Shown here: positions 62,769 through 64,000 of the stretch, one piece after another | How positions within the stretch are numbered: position 1 is the first letter of the stretch | How the letters are laid out: the number at the start of each line of letters is the position of its first letter | Notes under the pieces: model-generated | Database searches by the model: none | What the model was told of the DNA's origin: nothing | What the model saw: the letters and a program-made list of their open reading frames with translations, nothing else | Source: Bacteroidota bacterium | GTDB lineage: Bacteria > Bacteroidota > Bacteroidia > Bacteroidales > JAAUTT01 | Reading direction: 5' to 3' | DNA: 64,000 bases | Assembly: GCA_023429135.1 (NCBI GenBank) | Contig: JAEYWD010000024.1 | Coordinates: forward strand, 1-64,000 | Program-made: the position numbers and the translations under genes

Positions 62769-63902
62769 TTATAATTTGCTGACAGCATTACCCGGTTTTA
62801 CAATTGTATTCTCGTTTAGTATATCAATACAGTTGGAAGCGAACCTATCGCCTGTCTTTAATCCGGTTTTTACTATATAATAGTTCCCGGTTTGCCCATT
62901 TACCTCAATTGGTTTCATTGTAACCTTGTTACTGCCGGTAAGGATAAAGACAAAATATCTATCCTGAATATCTTTAACACTCGACATAGGAATCAAAAAA
63001 ACAGAATTGTAAGTCTTCTTCAGAACAACTCTGGCAAAACCTCCAGAACGAAGTGTTTTATCGGGGTTAGGAAAAACAGCTTTCATGCTCATGCTTCCGG
63101 TTACTTTGTCGATGTTCCCACTTGCAGAGCTAAGTTGTCCTTTTTGATTGAACCGGATATTGTTTGCCATAATGAGCTCGACGGTATAAGGCAATTTGTT
63201 GTTTTTAGAGTCATTTAAATATTCTAAATATTCAACCTCACTTAGTGAGAAATACACAAATACATTGTCAATCTCGGAGAGCGTAGAAAGAGGTGTTGCA
63301 TCGGATGGCGATATTAAGTTTCCAATTCGAAAGGGGATTCTTCCCAGGTAACCATTTACCGGAGCTTTTATGATACAAAACGACGCACTGATTTTTGCAG
63401 AACTTAAATTAGCCTTAGCCTGATTTACTTGAGCTGTAGCTGATTCATAATTCGCCTCGGCTGTTTTTAGTTGCATCTCAGATACCACCTTAGCAACAAC
63501 AGGAGGTTTTATTTTTTCAACTTCCAATTTGGCATTATTCTGGGCAGCTATAGTAGCTTCAAGAAAAGCAATACTATTTTTAACCTGTTCGTTAAAAACA
63601 TCATCTCTAATTTTGAAAAGAGATTGTCCTTTTTTTACATAGTCGCCTTCGTTTACATAGATATAATCCAAATAACCTGTAACCTGCGATTTGATTTCTA
63701 CATTAACTGAGCCTTCTATAGAACCAGGGTATTTTTTCTCAATAATTGCAGATGTTGGCTTTACCTCTAAAAAATCAACATTGATGGGTTGCTCCTGATC
63801 TTTGTTTTGAGAGCTATTCCCACATGAAGCTATTATGATTGCTATTGTTAAATAAGTGCATCGTTTGAATGATATACGTGAATGAATAACTAATGATTTC
63901 AT
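62769..63902 (-). CDS. AcrA-type RND periplasmic adaptor lipoprotein
   Basis: The 377-residue protein from ATG 63902 has a hydrophobic signal and lipobox IIASC near residue 31, a lipoyl-like pair (YIYVNEGDYVKKGQSLFKI; IKAPVNGYLGRIPFRIGNLI), a coiled-coil hairpin between, and C-terminal barrel domains. It bridges the permease and outer-membrane duct. A TTG start at 63929 is less likely. The permease gene begins 11 nt downstream. Confidence 0.92.
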   Translation of the reverse strand: MKSLVIHSRISFKRCTYLTIAIIIASCGNSSQNKDQEQPINVDFLEVKPTSAIIEKKYPGSIEGSVNVEIKSQVTGYLDYIYVNEGDYVKKGQSLFKIRDDVFNEQVKNSIAFLEATIAAQNNAKLEVEKIKPPVVAKVVSEMQLKTAEANYESATAQVNQAKANLSSAKISASFCIIKAPVNGYLGRIPFRIGNLISPSDATPLSTLSEIDNVFVYFSLSEVEYLEYLNDSKNNKLPYTVELIMANNIRFNQKGQLSSASGNIDKVTGSMSMKAVFPNPDKTLRSGGFARVVLKKTYNSVFLIPMSSVKDIQDRYFVFILTGSNKVTMKPIEVNGQTGNYYIVKTGLKTGDRFASNCIDILNENTIVKPGNAVSKL

Positions 63903-64000
63903 ATTCAATAATAGAATTTTGGAAGTCAAAACAACTGAAAAAAGGGGAGTGAAGTATTACAAATATTACTGAATGCGGATTAATCGTTTCTGAATCGTAG

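Overview
The window looks like chromosomal DNA from a member of the Bacteroidota, probably class Bacteroidia in the broad Bacteroidales/Marinilabiliales neighbourhood; I cannot name a genus. The evidence is AT-rich intergenic DNA, promoters of the TAnnTTTG type lying just upstream of starts, Bacteroidota-type lipoproteins (SCKKDDE), a stand-alone RteC protein, a short FecR-like protein, a RND pump fused to a TolC domain, and many degenerate intergenic repeats. No tRNA, rRNA or CRISPR array was seen.

0-7.1 kb is a tryptophan operon: a leader peptide with four consecutive Trp codons, an attenuator hairpin, then trpE, trpG, trpD, trpC, trpF, an AroQ-type chorismate mutase-like gene, trpB and, after a repeat-filled spacer, trpA. 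7.1-19.6 kb is mostly housekeeping: a lipoprotein, an EamA transporter, a YkgJ-type protein, MgtE, RsmA/KsgA, the DUF2339/DUF3999 pair, AcpH, a cDPG-synthetase-like GTPase and a SiaC-like protein. It is interrupted by a 21-bp tandem array (9.55-9.82 kb) and a REP-associated transposase between 214-bp direct repeats (12.06-13.02 kb).

19.8-30.5 kb is the most unusual part. An operon on the minus strand encodes a divergent alpha-oxoamine-synthase-like enzyme, a dedicated acyl carrier protein, a compact adenylating enzyme with an atypical P-loop and a second, canonical alpha-oxoamine synthase. It diverges from a six-TM histidine kinase, which is followed by a free-standing DnaA domain-IV-like protein, a CYP152 fatty-acid peroxygenase and a baeRF protein. 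The set could make and possibly sense an acyl-derived alpha-aminoketone or lipid. This is inference: a sphingolipid/sulfonolipid-like branch is equally open.

30.5-42.3 kb holds a CDF transporter coupled to a one-lobe solute-binding lipoprotein, a response regulator with a hybrid kinase, a PRC-barrel protein, a UvrA-like ATPase with an AraC regulator, and glycogen phosphorylase. 42.3-47.1 kb holds a membrane/lipid-related set (LpxL-like acyltransferase, CmoA-like carboxy-SAM synthase, ICMT-like methyltransferase, STAS-like protein, a frameshifted response regulator, an OMPLA-like phospholipase). 47.1-64 kb carries two RND systems, a Crp/Fnr regulator, TetR, a chemoreceptor, RteC and a second STAS-like protein. 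Two FNR-type palindromes with identical spacing to their promoters link the Crp/Fnr regulator to the first RND operon and to the chemoreceptor.
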